Assembly: GCA_900539095.1 (NCBI GenBank)
Contig: UQAR01000041.1
Coordinates: 1-19,119, forward strand
DNA: 19,119 bases
Reading direction: 5' to 3'
Origin: an uncultured Ruminococcus sp.
GTDB taxonomy: Bacteria; Bacillota; Clostridia; Oscillospirales; Ruminococcaceae
In this document: piece after piece, positions 1 through 6,007 of the stretch
How positions within the stretch are numbered: the stretch's first letter is position 1
Layout of the letters: every line of letters starts with the position of its first letter
Program-made: the position numbers and the translations under genes
The notes under the pieces: generated by a model
What the model was told of the DNA's origin: nothing
The model's database searches: none
The model's input: the letters and a program-made list of their open reading frames with translations, nothing else

Positions 1-44
1 CACCGTCTAATTCGTCGGCAGCGTCAGATGTGTATAAGAGACAG
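1..44 (+). other. Nextera i5-side adapter (library artefact, not genomic)
   Basis: Bases 12-25 are TCGTCGGCAGCGTC and 26-44 are AGATGTGTATAAGAGACAG, together the Nextera read-1 adapter with the Tn5 mosaic end. They are preceded by CAC and the 8-base word CGTCTAAT (4-11), which I recognise as the Nextera i5 index S510. Genomic sequence starts at 45. Confidence 0.98.
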
Positions 45-68
45 AATTAATATATACTATAATAGTTT

Positions 69-98
69 AAAAAAGCCTTTATTATTACATAAAGGCTT
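69..98 (-). terminator. Rho-independent terminator of yigZ
   Basis: A 9-bp inverted repeat (aagccttta 73-81 with taaaggctt 90-98, 8-nt loop) is followed on the minus strand by six Ts (A-run at 69-74). It lies 27 nt after the yigZ stop codon. Confidence 0.85.
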
Positions 99-124
99 AG
101 GAATTTTGTATGAGTGCACAATCA

Positions 125-745
125 TCAAGCGAAATTAGCAAGTATATCTGTTTCTTCTGACAATTCAAGCTTGCCGCAGGATATATCCGTAAGCTGTTTT
201 TTCAGCTTATCTGCAAGCTCAGACTTTACAAGGAACGAAAGGTTCACTGCGTCTGCAAAGTCCTCTTTTTCCATTATCACGCCGTATTCCGGCAGGGCAT
301 AGCTGACTTTTCCATAGAGTGTATAGTCACAGGAAAAAGATATTCTCGAACACTCGCACATGACCATTTTCCGTGCAGCGTTCACCGCCATTGAACAGCC
401 CTGAGAATATGCTCTCGTCAGTCCGCTTGCACCGAGAAGAATTCCTCCGAAATATCTTGTTACAACAACGCAGACGTCTGTAAGTCCGGCTTTATTGATA
501 ACGTCAAGCACAGGTACGCCGCCTGTACCCTGAGGTTCGCCGTCATCGCTGTATCTTGAAACGTTTCCGTCCCTGACAACATAGGCATAGACATTGTGTC
601 TTGCCTTGCGGTTTTCGGCTTTTATTCTGTTTATGAACGCCACAGCCTCATCAGCGGTGCTGACAGGTGCAATATGCCCGATAAATTCAGACTTTTTCTC
701 AGTAAAGCTTGCCTGAGTTTCCTCATAGATAGTCGTATATCCCAT
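125..745 (-). CDS. yigZ: YigZ/IMPACT family (UPF0029) protein
   Basis: The 206-aa protein matches the YigZ/YvyE (IMPACT, UPF0029) family in length and motifs: KSEFIGHI near residue 18, ARHNVYAYV near 48, RYSDDGEPQGTGG near 64, and VVVTRYFGGILLGASGLTRAY near 92-114, the N-terminal IMPACT signature; a C-terminal DUF1949-like domain follows. The family is cytoplasmic and of unclear biochemical role; eukaryotic IMPACT modulates GCN2, and bacterial members have been linked loosely to translation or nucleotide-related functions. The ATG at 745 has an AGAGGGG ribosome site (751-757). The gene follows rpmE, and the rpmE terminator ends only a few bases before this ribosome site. I see no clear own promoter, so expression may depend on terminator read-through or a promoter inside rpmE. 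Family assignment is strong, function is not. Confidence 0.93.
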   Translation of the reverse strand: MGYTTIYEETQASFTEKKSEFIGHIAPVSTADEAVAFINRIKAENRKARHNVYAYVVRDGNVSRYSDDGEPQGTGGVPVLDVINKAGLTDVCVVVTRYFGGILLGASGLTRAYSQGCSMAVNAARKMVMCECSRISFSCDYTLYGKVSYALPEYGVIMEKEDFADAVNLSFLVKSELADKLKKQLTDISCGKLELSEETDILANFA

Positions 746-763
746 TTATGCCCCTCTTATAAA

Positions 764-792
764 AGAAAAAAAGGAACGGAAATATCCGTTCC
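764..792 (-). terminator. Terminator after rpmE
   Basis: An 8-bp stem (ggaacgga 773-780, tccgttcc 785-792, loop aata) is followed on the minus strand by a T-rich run (A-run 765-772). It lies 10 nt after the rpmE stop and immediately upstream of the yigZ ribosome site, so it may attenuate yigZ as well as end the rpmE message. Confidence 0.85.
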
Positions 793-801
793 CTTTGAAA
801 A

Positions 802-1002
802 TTAGTCAAGATTAAATCTCTTCTTGAATCTGTCAACACGTCCGCCTGAATCTACGAGTTTCTGCTTACCAGTGTAGAATGGGTGGCACTTGGAACAAAT
901 TTCAACCTTGATGTCCTTCTTTGTAGAACGAGTATGGATAACATTACCGCAAGCACAGGTAATTGTTGTTTCCTCATACTTTGGGTGAATTCCTTCTCTC
1001 AC
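802..1002 (-). CDS. rpmE: 50S ribosomal protein L31 (zinc-binding type)
   Basis: A 66-aa protein beginning MREGIHPKY with the full L31 pattern: C16-x-C18 and C36-x-x-C39 followed by HPFYTGKQK and the C-terminal RVDRFKKRF. The four cysteines identify the zinc-binding (C+) form of bL31, a late-assembling large-subunit protein at the intersubunit bridge; in Bacillus this form is exchanged for a Cys-less paralogue under zinc limitation. No paralogue is in this window. The start is a GTG (1000-1002) with a perfect AAGGAGG (1011-1017) 8 nt upstream, and the MREGIHP N-terminus fits the family. It has its own sigma-A promoter, a 5' leader of about 100 nt containing a long hairpin just before the ribosome site, and its own terminator. 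Codon usage is like the neighbours. Confidence 0.97.
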   Translation of the reverse strand: MREGIHPKYEETTITCACGNVIHTRSTKKDIKVEICSKCHPFYTGKQKLVDSGGRVDRFKKRFNLD

Positions 1003-1106
1003 TTTGACTTCCTCCTTCCAAACTAAAATTATGACTCATAGAAGCCCATCATTTCAGTTTAGACAGTAGTTCTATGCAGTATTTATTGATATGCTGAACA
1101 AATCAG
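1003..1106 (-). promoter_or_regulatory. rpmE 5' leader with conserved-looking hairpin (candidate L31 autoregulatory leader)
   Basis: Between the promoter and the GTG start lies a leader of about 100 nt. Positions 1019-1033 and 1047-1061 form a 15-pair stem (one A·G mismatch at 1030/1050, G·U pairs at the base and at 1025/1055) with a 13-nt loop. It ends one nucleotide before the AAGGAGG ribosome site. A second small hairpin (GCTGA/TCAGC) lies nearer the 5' end. L31 leaders that bind the protein are described in Firmicutes. I infer the same here from position and structure only; I cannot check a covariance model. Confidence 0.5.
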
Positions 1107-1113
1107 CTTTATT

Positions 1114-1142
1114 ATTATACCATTATACACGTCGCTTGTCAA
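1114..1142 (-). promoter_or_regulatory. Sigma-A promoter of rpmE
   Basis: On the minus strand TTGACA (1137-1142), a 17-nt spacer, and TATAAT (1114-1119): a full consensus match. Predicted transcript start is near 1106-1107. Confidence 0.9.
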
Positions 1143-1183
1143 GCATTTAACACTTTTTTTACATTTATCTTGCTTTTGTGCAC

Positions 1184-1215
1184 AAAACAAAAAGGCAACC
1201 TAATGGCTGCCCTTT
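1184..1215 (-). terminator. Rho-independent terminator (candidate sRNA and/or pyrE transcript)
   Basis: On the minus strand the arm 1205-1215 (AAAGGGCAGCC) pairs with 1191-1200 (GGTTGCCTTT) over about 10 bp with one bulged G and one G·U, loop ATTA. It is followed by TT-G-TTTT. It is the first terminator-like structure downstream of pyrE, 215 nt past its stop codon. Confidence 0.7.
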
Positions 1216-1302
1216 GCTTGTGTAAAAATTTTGGAGAGGATGAAACGAGCTAAGAGTTTAATCTTAGTGTTTACATTCTTTTTTTCTTTCTCTGTTCTAC
1301 AT
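1184..1302 (-). ncRNA. Candidate small RNA between pyrE and rpmE
   Basis: A promoter-like pair (TTGAAG, 17 nt, TATAAT; 1308-1336) points on the minus strand into a stretch of about 119 nt that ends in a terminator (1184-1215) and holds no plausible coding frame. The predicted RNA has a purine-rich 5' part, a 6-bp hairpin (1250-1255 with 1262-1267), and then an unpaired pyrimidine-rich segment complementary to 1233-1249, containing CCUCUCC and UUUCAU. CU-rich single-stranded segments between hairpins are a known seed type in Firmicutes sRNAs that pair with Shine-Dalgarno regions. The alternative is that this is simply the long 3' UTR of pyrE. There is no recognised family; this is inference from layout. 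Confidence 0.35.
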
Positions 1303-1307
1303 TACAT

Positions 1308-1336
1308 ATTATAGCCGTTGGGGGCTGTAACTTCAA
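1308..1336 (-). promoter_or_regulatory. Candidate promoter of the small RNA downstream of pyrE
   Basis: Minus strand TTGAAG (1331-1336), a 17-nt spacer, TATAAT (1308-1313). The -10 is perfect and the -35 matches four of six consensus bases. The -35 overlaps one of four TGTAAC/GTTACA sites, suggesting regulation. Confidence 0.5.
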
Positions 1337-1392
1337 GAACAGACAAGTTACATTTCACTACAATATTGTTACAAATTATTTCATTTTGTAAC
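1326..1392. repeat. Array of four TGTAAC/GTTACA half-sites (operator-like)
   Basis: TGTAAC occurs at 1326-1331 and 1387-1392, and its reverse complement GTTACA at 1347-1352 and 1368-1373. Starts are 21, 21 and 19 bp apart, about two helical turns. They form two perfect 8-bp inverted repeats: 1326-1333 with 1345-1352, and 1368-1375 with 1385-1392. The first straddles the -35 of the candidate sRNA promoter. The repeats are plain in the sequence; operator function is inferred. Confidence 0.55.
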
Positions 1393-1429
1393 TTTAAAAT
1401 TGCCTTAAATTTTCCTTTGAACAGTCCTA

Positions 1430-2092
1430 TTAATCGTGATCTACGCCGTAAGCTGCACGATATTCAAGCATTTTGTCAAGATACTCCTTGCCCTCTACAA
1501 CGCCGTCCTGGATGGCCTTGATGATATCGTTGATATTCACGATAGAATATACCTTTACGCCGAAATCCTTGTATGCCTGTTCAACGGCAGAGAGGTCAGT
1601 ATCCAGTGCTTTTTCCATTCTGTCAACTGTGATGACCATGCCTGTTACGTTTACGTCAGCGGCACTTTTGAGCTTTGGCATAGACTCTCTGAGAGCCTTT
1701 CCTGATGTCATAACATCATCGATGATTATTACCTTTTCGCCGTCTGTAAGCTTTTTGCCGACGAACATTCCGCCCTCGCCATGGTCTTTGGCCTCTTTTC
1801 TGTCAAAGCAGTAAGAAACGTTGATGCCATACTTTGTTGCGAGTGCGATAACTGCTGAAACTGCAAGAGGGATACCTTTGTATGCAGGTCCGAAAAGTGT
1901 TTCAACAGGTATCTTGTTGTCAGCGATGCAGTCAGCATAAAAGCCGCCCAGCTTTGCAAGCTGTTCGCCTGTTTTATAGTTTCCGCAGTTGATGAAATAC
2001 GGAGCTTTTCTTCCACTCTTGAGTGTGAAGTCGCCGAATGTGAGCACTCCGCTGTCTACCATAAATTTTATAAATTCTTCCTTGTAGGTCAT
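1430..2092 (-). CDS. pyrE: Orotate phosphoribosyltransferase
   Basis: A 220-aa type I phosphoribosyltransferase that converts orotate and PRPP to orotidine 5'-monophosphate, the fifth step of de novo UMP synthesis, in the cytoplasm. The N-terminal GVLTFGDFTLKSGRKAPYFI (residues 15-34) is the orotate-binding signature. DRKEAKDHGEGG (98-108) is the mobile catalytic loop shared with the partner subunit of the dimer, and VIIIDDVMTSGKA (121-133) is the PRPP-binding motif. Length is normal. The ATG at 2092 has AAGGA upstream. It has its own promoter, whose -35 touches the end of the upstream GH74-like gene. No PyrR-type attenuator is visible in the short 5' leader (about 25 nt), and no other pyrimidine gene is nearby, so the gene appears unlinked from the pyr operon here. 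Confidence 0.97.
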   Translation of the reverse strand: MTYKEEFIKFMVDSGVLTFGDFTLKSGRKAPYFINCGNYKTGEQLAKLGGFYADCIADNKIPVETLFGPAYKGIPLAVSAVIALATKYGINVSYCFDRKEAKDHGEGGMFVGKKLTDGEKVIIIDDVMTSGKALRESMPKLKSAADVNVTGMVITVDRMEKALDTDLSAVEQAYKDFGVKVYSIVNINDIIKAIQDGVVEGKEYLDKMLEYRAAYGVDHD

Positions 2093-2122
2093 ATTGAACT
2101 TCCTTTCAATTATGTTACTCCT

Positions 2123-2151
2123 ATTATACCACAGTTTTCACGGCATTGCAA
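2123..2151 (-). promoter_or_regulatory. Sigma-A promoter of pyrE
   Basis: Minus strand TTGCAA (2146-2151), 17 nt, TATAAT (2123-2128). The -35 lies immediately past the stop codon of the upstream gene (TGA at 2138-2140 falls in the spacer), so promoter and gene end overlap. Confidence 0.75.
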
Positions 2152-4390
2152 GGCTTTTTTGTCTGCCGAACATAAGTCCGTGAGAGCCTGTTGCAAGGCA
2201 GAAAACGCCATATTCACGCATATCTCCGCATATGGAATTTATCACGCCGAACTGCTGGCAGTCATTGTTTATTCTTGCAAAGCTTTTTCCCATATCGTCG
2301 GAAATGAAAAAGCCATACTCACCGCATATGTTTCCTGTGACATACATTGCAGGCAGCTTATCTTTGCCTTTTCCAAAACCGATACAGTCTATCCTATCAT
2401 CAGGCAAGATGTTTTCTATCTGCACACTGCCGTCGTTTATCTCAAAGCGGTAAAGTCCATTTATGCCGTTTGCGAGCCAGAATACGCCGCTTTTATCAGG
2501 CTGTCTTGCAAGTCTGTAATGAGCGTATCTCGGACACTTTATGTCCGTTTTTATGGACACTTCTTTGAACGCCTTGCTCTTGTCCCTACTGATATATAGT
2601 CCTAAGTTTTCTCTTTCGGCTATGGCAAAGAATAGCTCGCTATCGTAATAGTCTGAGAATATCTTGACGTTGTGTTCCTCAGCTGTGTTTCCTTTACAGT
2701 CCATAAAAACGGACTGCTGCCAGCTTTTGCCCTCGTTGTCGGTATAGCAGACAGCTTTGTTTGAAAAGCCTCTGCCGCCTGCCACTGCCCATAATATCCG
2801 CTTGCCGTCGGCCGATATAGCCGTCCAGCCTGAATCTACGTTGGGCTTTTCTATGTTATCGAGCTTATCGTCAATGAGCTTTGAGATACCACGGGGCATG
2901 GAAAGCCGTTTCCAAGTTGTGCCGCAGTCTTTTGACAGTATCAGACCGCCTTTTGTTCTGCCTGTCCAGTTGCCACGGGGCGTTGCGGCTATATATTCGG
3001 GTCTTTGAAGGGTGAAGTCTGCGTTGAGGCAGGTTATATAGCGGTCGCCTTTTTCGTTGGCAAAGGAGTTTTCGCACTCGCTGTCATAGTCCTTAAAGGC
3101 AAAGCCGCCAAGGTCGCCGATGATATCAATGACACGGTTTGTGCCGTGAGGGGTCGTGTATACGTTCAGGTGCACAGTTTCTTCTATGCCCCCGCAAAAT
3201 GGCTTTATAAGCACATCTCCGCTTGTAAGACCAGTTATCATGAAAAGTCCTGTGCCTGTGTTGAACAAGGCTTTGTCGCAGTCAAAAGGTGAAAGCTTTA
3301 TGTCGCTTATCCAGTGGACGCAGTTTCCGCCGCCGTTGTATCGTGGTTTCATGTATGGGATATTCCAGTCAAAGCGGCTGTAGTCAAGACTATTCATTAT
3401 TATCTGCCAGCTTTCGCCGTTGTCGGTGCTTTTGTAGATGATGTCGCCGCCCTTTTTTCGGCAGACTGTAGAGAGCAGGATCATTTCGTCATTTGAAGAT
3501 ATCCCGCTGTAGCCGCAAGGGGTTTCGTCCGCAGGGGTGATGTCTTTGTTAAAAACAGGCACGCCATTTTCAATGCGGTACCTGTATACTTTTCCGCCTG
3601 AAAGCGAGCCTGTGTCGCAGGCATAAGCACCCATACCGCCATAGAATACTTCTCCGCTTGAGGCAAAGGTGATGTAAAGATATTTGCTGTCGCCGGTGAT
3701 ACGCTGCGGCACAAAGCCGTAATATGTTGCCTTTTCGTATCTTACAGGTTCTGGGGCAGTGAGGGGTAAAAAGCTTTTCAAGCCGTCAGTGGAGTAATAC
3801 AGGGTGTGACCTCTTGTTACGCCGTCAGGGGAGTTTGCCTCGCCTGAACAGCCTGCAATAAAAAGCTTGCCCTCGCTGTCTGACCATATGAGGGAAATAT
3901 TCTTTTCACCGAACAGGTCAGCAGACTGCCAGCTTTCGCCCATATCGTCAGAGTATATTATCCCTGCGGTCTGCGAGCCGAAATACAGTCTGCCGTTTTT
4001 AAAAAGCAGTCTGTCGCCTGTGGCTCTGCCAACTTCATTTCCGTGAATGCTGCATGGGATAGGCTTTTGTGTGATGTTTTCACCCTTATCAGAAGATACG
4101 CAGAGATAGTTTGAATGCTTATCTCCGCAGGTGAAAAACAGCTTGTCAGGGTCATTTTCGTCAAGAGCAAGTGCAAGGGGATATGTCTGAGCAGGGTCTT
4201 GGGCAGTAACTTTGCTTGCCAGATAGACCCATGTGTTTTTGTCAAAGTCATAGCGGTAGATACCGCCTATGTCAGTGCGGATATACAGTGTTCTGCTGTC
4301 GGTGGGGTGGAACGTGATACCGGTCACAAAGCCACCGCCGCCTATTTTCAGATTGCCGTATTCATACTGTATCGGCGAAAAAAGTTTCAT
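2138..4390 (-). CDS. GH74-like double beta-propeller protein (xyloglucanase-type), no signal peptide
   Basis: The 750-aa protein resembles glycoside hydrolase family 74, endo-xyloglucanases built of two seven-bladed propellers. The N-terminus GGGGFVTGITFHPTD with RTDIGG (Asp40) and GDLGGF (Asp426) fit the two acidic catalytic positions known in GH74. Asp-box (BNR) blade motifs recur: SDDMGESW (147), STDNGESW (321), SKDCGTTW, TDNEGKSW and SDDMGKSF. IKLSPFDCDKALFNTGTG (365-382) matches the GH74 'DPF...YGTG' blade. Unlike typical secreted GH74 enzymes there is no signal peptide, dockerin or binding module, so it should act in the cytoplasm, perhaps on imported oligosaccharides. I chose the ATG at 4390 because GGAG lies 6 nt upstream; in-frame ATGs at 4402 and 4408 lack a ribosome site, and the latter would overlap the preceding gene. 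It lies 11 nt after the ABC ATPase gene, presumably co-transcribed. Substrate is unproven. Confidence 0.82.
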   Translation of the reverse strand: MKLFSPIQYEYGNLKIGGGGFVTGITFHPTDSRTLYIRTDIGGIYRYDFDKNTWVYLASKVTAQDPAQTYPLALALDENDPDKLFFTCGDKHSNYLCVSSDKGENITQKPIPCSIHGNEVGRATGDRLLFKNGRLYFGSQTAGIIYSDDMGESWQSADLFGEKNISLIWSDSEGKLFIAGCSGEANSPDGVTRGHTLYYSTDGLKSFLPLTAPEPVRYEKATYYGFVPQRITGDSKYLYITFASSGEVFYGGMGAYACDTGSLSGGKVYRYRIENGVPVFNKDITPADETPCGYSGISSNDEMILLSTVCRKKGGDIIYKSTDNGESWQIIMNSLDYSRFDWNIPYMKPRYNGGGNCVHWISDIKLSPFDCDKALFNTGTGLFMITGLTSGDVLIKPFCGGIEETVHLNVYTTPHGTNRVIDIIGDLGGFAFKDYDSECENSFANEKGDRYITCLNADFTLQRPEYIAATPRGNWTGRTKGGLILSKDCGTTWKRLSMPRGISKLIDDKLDNIEKPNVDSGWTAISADGKRILWAVAGGRGFSNKAVCYTDNEGKSWQQSVFMDCKGNTAEEHNVKIFSDYYDSELFFAIAERENLGLYISRDKSKAFKEVSIKTDIKCPRYAHYRLARQPDKSGVFWLANGINGLYRFEINDGSVQIENILPDDRIDCIGFGKGKDKLPAMYVTGNICGEYGFFISDDMGKSFARINNDCQQFGVINSICGDMREYGVFCLATGSHGLMFGRQKSLAMP

Positions 4391-4401
4391 ATTTTTCTCC
4401 A

Positions 4402-5103
4402 TTACCATTCGATAGTTGAAACGTCAACAGGGTCTTTATTTATCTCGACCTTATCCACCTTGCTGTTTTTTACGGTTATAACTCTGTCAGCCATTGGTGC
4501 GATAGCGGAGTTGTGGGTGATGACTATAACTGTAACTCCGTCACGGCGGCAGGTATCCTGCAAAAGTCTGAGGATATTTTTGCCTGTGTTGTAGTCCAAC
4601 GCACCGGTCGGCTCATCGCAAAGAAGAAGTTTAGGATTTTTGGCAAGTGCTCGTGCGATAGAAACACGCTGCTGCTCGCCGCCTGAAAGCTGTGAAGGGA
4701 AGTTGTTCATTCTGTCCTCAAGTCCCACCTTTTTCAGCACTTCTTCAGGCTGTGACGCATGGGAGCATATCTGCGTTGCAAGCTCCACGTTCTCCTTTGC
4801 GGTGAGATTGTTTACAAGGTTATAGAACTGAAAAACAAAGCCTATGTCATATCTGCGGTAAGTGGTAAGCTGCTTTTTGTTGAAAGCGGCAACGTCCTTG
4901 CCATCAACAAGTATCTTACCCTCGTCACAAGTATCCATACCGCCGAGCATATTAAGTATAGTAGTTTTTCCTGCACCGCTCGCACCAACGATAACTGCGA
5001 ACTCGCCCTTTTCTATCTCAAATGAAACGCCGTCAGCGGCATTTATGGTTATCTCTCCCATTTTGTATCTTTTATAAACGTTCTCGAATTTTACAAAGCT
5101 CAA
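4402..5103 (-). CDS. ABC transporter ATP-binding protein (MacB/LolD/FtsE-type)
   Basis: A 233-aa ABC ATPase with Walker A GASGAGKT (40-47), Q-loop FQFYN (91-95), signature LSGGEQQR (139-146), Walker B LLLCDEPTGALD (159-170) and H-loop ITHN (195-198). The sequence type, with MGEITINAADGVSFEIEKGEF near the start, is that of MacB/LolD-like ATPases that pair with FtsX-domain permeases in lipoprotein, peptide or antibiotic export/sensing. No permease gene is adjacent: upstream is a divergent nitroreductase and downstream the GH74-like gene. I prefer the TTG start at 5103 (MSFVKFENVYK): GGGGGTG lies 6 nt upstream and family members usually begin this way. The GTG at 5112 would add three residues but has G's directly abutting it. 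It has its own promoter. The missing partner means substrate and direction cannot be assigned. Confidence 0.9.
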   Translation of the reverse strand: MSFVKFENVYKRYKMGEITINAADGVSFEIEKGEFAVIVGASGAGKTTILNMLGGMDTCDEGKILVDGKDVAAFNKKQLTTYRRYDIGFVFQFYNLVNNLTAKENVELATQICSHASQPEEVLKKVGLEDRMNNFPSQLSGGEQQRVSIARALAKNPKLLLCDEPTGALDYNTGKNILRLLQDTCRRDGVTVIVITHNSAIAPMADRVITVKNSKVDKVEINKDPVDVSTIEW

Positions 5104-5136
5104 AACCAGCACCCCCGCAATAATAATGTTTATAAC

Positions 5137-5165
5137 ATTGTATCATAATAATATGAATATTTCAA
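5137..5165 (-). promoter_or_regulatory. Sigma-A promoter of the ABC ATPase/GH74-like unit
   Basis: Minus strand TTGAAA (5160-5165), 17 nt, TACAAT (5137-5142). It diverges from the nitroreductase promoter. A GGCAA-TAGT-TTGCC palindrome (5175-5188) lies between the two -35 boxes. Confidence 0.75.
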
Positions 5166-5174
5166 GGGCAGTCC

Positions 5175-5188
5175 GGCAATAGTTTGCC
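5175..5188. promoter_or_regulatory. Candidate operator between divergent promoters
   Basis: GGCAA (5175-5179) and TTGCC (5184-5188) form a perfect inverted repeat with a 4-nt spacer. It is centred between the -35 boxes at 5160-5165 (minus) and 5191-5196 (plus). Position suggests a shared regulator site; no regulator is identified. Confidence 0.3.
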
Positions 5189-5190
5189 AC

Positions 5191-5219
5191 TTGAAAAGCC
5201 TGTGGGGATATGTTATAAT
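5191..5219 (+). promoter_or_regulatory. Sigma-A promoter of the nitroreductase gene
   Basis: TTGAAA (5191-5196), 17 nt, TATAAT (5214-5219), leaving a 5' leader of about 47 nt. Confidence 0.85.
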
Positions 5220-5272
5220 GATATGTGAAAAAAGGCGTTAGCCTGCATATTATGTAACAAGGAGCTATATAA

Positions 5273-5809
5273 ATGGAATTTCAAAAGCTTATTGAAAGCA
5301 GAAGAAGTATAAGAAAATATGACGGCAGCAAAAAGGTGACAAAAGAGCAGATAGAAACTCTTATAGCTGCGGCAACAGAGGCACCGTCATGGAAAAACTC
5401 TGAAACTGCGAGATACTACTGCGTTCTCAGTGACGAGATGACCAAAAAGGTAAGGGAAGAGTGTCTGCCTGAGTTCAACAGAGAGAGGTCTGAAAATGCT
5501 GCACTTATCGTGACCACGTTCGTTCACACAAGGGCAGGTTTTGACCGTGAGGGCAATCCTGACAATGAAGTTGGCAACGGCTGGGGATTTTACGATCTTG
5601 GTCTGCACAATGAGATACTTTTGCTGAAAGCGGCTGAGCTTGGCTTGGGTTCGCTTGTTATGGGTATCAGAAACGGTGAAAAGCTCCGTGAAGTGCTTGA
5701 GATACCTGAAACAGAAACGGTGGTATCAGTTATAGCGGTGGGTTATCCTGCGGAAGAGCCTGCAAGACCAAAGAGAAGAGCAGTCGAAGATATAACGAAA
5801 TTCTTCTAA
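5273..5809 (+). CDS. Nitroreductase family protein (FMN-dependent oxidoreductase)
   Basis: A 178-aa single-domain nitroreductase. Family members bind FMN as homodimers and use NAD(P)H to reduce nitro compounds, quinones or other small acceptors in the cytoplasm. Seen here: ESRRSIRKYD near the N-terminus (FMN phosphate contacts), APSWKNSE (residues 38-45), the central GWGFYDLGLHNEILLLKAAE helix, GLGSLVMGI (FMN site), and the C-terminal VIAVGYPAEEPARPKRR typical of the family. Length is normal for the short clostridial type. The ATG has AAGGAG (5259-5264) 8 nt upstream and a strong promoter. The gene is monocistronic and converges on the DUF6472/marR pair. Physiological substrate cannot be told from sequence. 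Confidence 0.93.
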   Translation: MEFQKLIESRRSIRKYDGSKKVTKEQIETLIAAATEAPSWKNSETARYYCVLSDEMTKKVREECLPEFNRERSENAALIVTTFVHTRAGFDREGNPDNEVGNGWGFYDLGLHNEILLLKAAELGLGSLVMGIRNGEKLREVLEIPETETVVSVIAVGYPAEEPARPKRRAVEDITKFF

Positions 5810-5811
5810 AT

Positions 5812-5842
5812 AAAAAAGCGGTGAACAGGAAAATGTTCACCG
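5812..5842 (-). terminator. Terminator hairpin copy 1 (acts on minus strand)
   Basis: Stem cggtgaaca (5819-5827) with tgttcaccg (5834-5842), loop ggaaaa. On the minus strand it is followed by C and six Ts (A-run 5812-5817). On the plus strand it has no U-tract, so it should end the marR-DUF6472 transcript, not the nitroreductase transcript. Confidence 0.75.
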
Positions 5843-5973
5843 TGAGAGTGTTGAAAAAAACGAACAAGTGGGACGTCGAGGACGCCGTCCCCTACAATTT
5901 GCGTAAATACGCTGTTTGTATGTAGGGGCGAACAGCGTTCGCCCGTTGATTTGACACTTTTTCGACAGACTGA
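5843..5973. mobile_element. 131-bp MITE-like structured element inserted in a terminator
   Basis: The segment lies exactly between two nearly identical 24-bp hairpins (5819-5842 and 5974-5997, one mismatch). Its ends are imperfect inverted repeats: 12 of 17 positions agree between 5843-5859 and the reverse complement of 5957-5973. Inside are nested palindromes: cccctaca (5889-5896) with tgtagggg (5921-5928), gcgta-aa-tacgc (5901-5912), and gggcgaac-agc-gttcgccc (5926-5944). It is GC-rich in the middle and non-coding. Part of the left arm recurs inverted at 13424-13442. Structure and the second copy suggest a short non-autonomous mobile repeat; transposase family unknown. Confidence 0.6.
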
Positions 5974-6004
5974 CGGTGAACAGAAAAATGTTCACCGCTT
6001 TTTT
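5974..6004 (+). terminator. Terminator hairpin copy 2 (acts on plus strand)
   Basis: Stem cggtgaaca (5974-5982) with tgttcaccg (5989-5997), loop gaaaaa, then C and six Ts (5999-6004). It terminates the nitroreductase transcript. On the minus strand it lacks a U-tract because the element replaced the A-run. Confidence 0.85.
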
Positions 6005-6007
6005 GTA

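Noticed and set aside
58..63. TATAAT on the plus strand near the left end
   Set aside because: The sequence upstream is adapter, no -35 can be judged, and no plus-strand gene follows.
1231..1300. Plus-strand small ORF starting at the ATG of GGAGAGGATGAAA
   Set aside because: The purine run abuts the ATG with no spacer, there is no plus-strand promoter, and the region reads better as a minus-strand RNA.
4115..4594. 159-codon open frame on the plus strand
   Set aside because: It lies antisense to the GH74-like gene and the ABC ATPase gene, with no ribosome site and no recognisable domain; it is a shadow frame.
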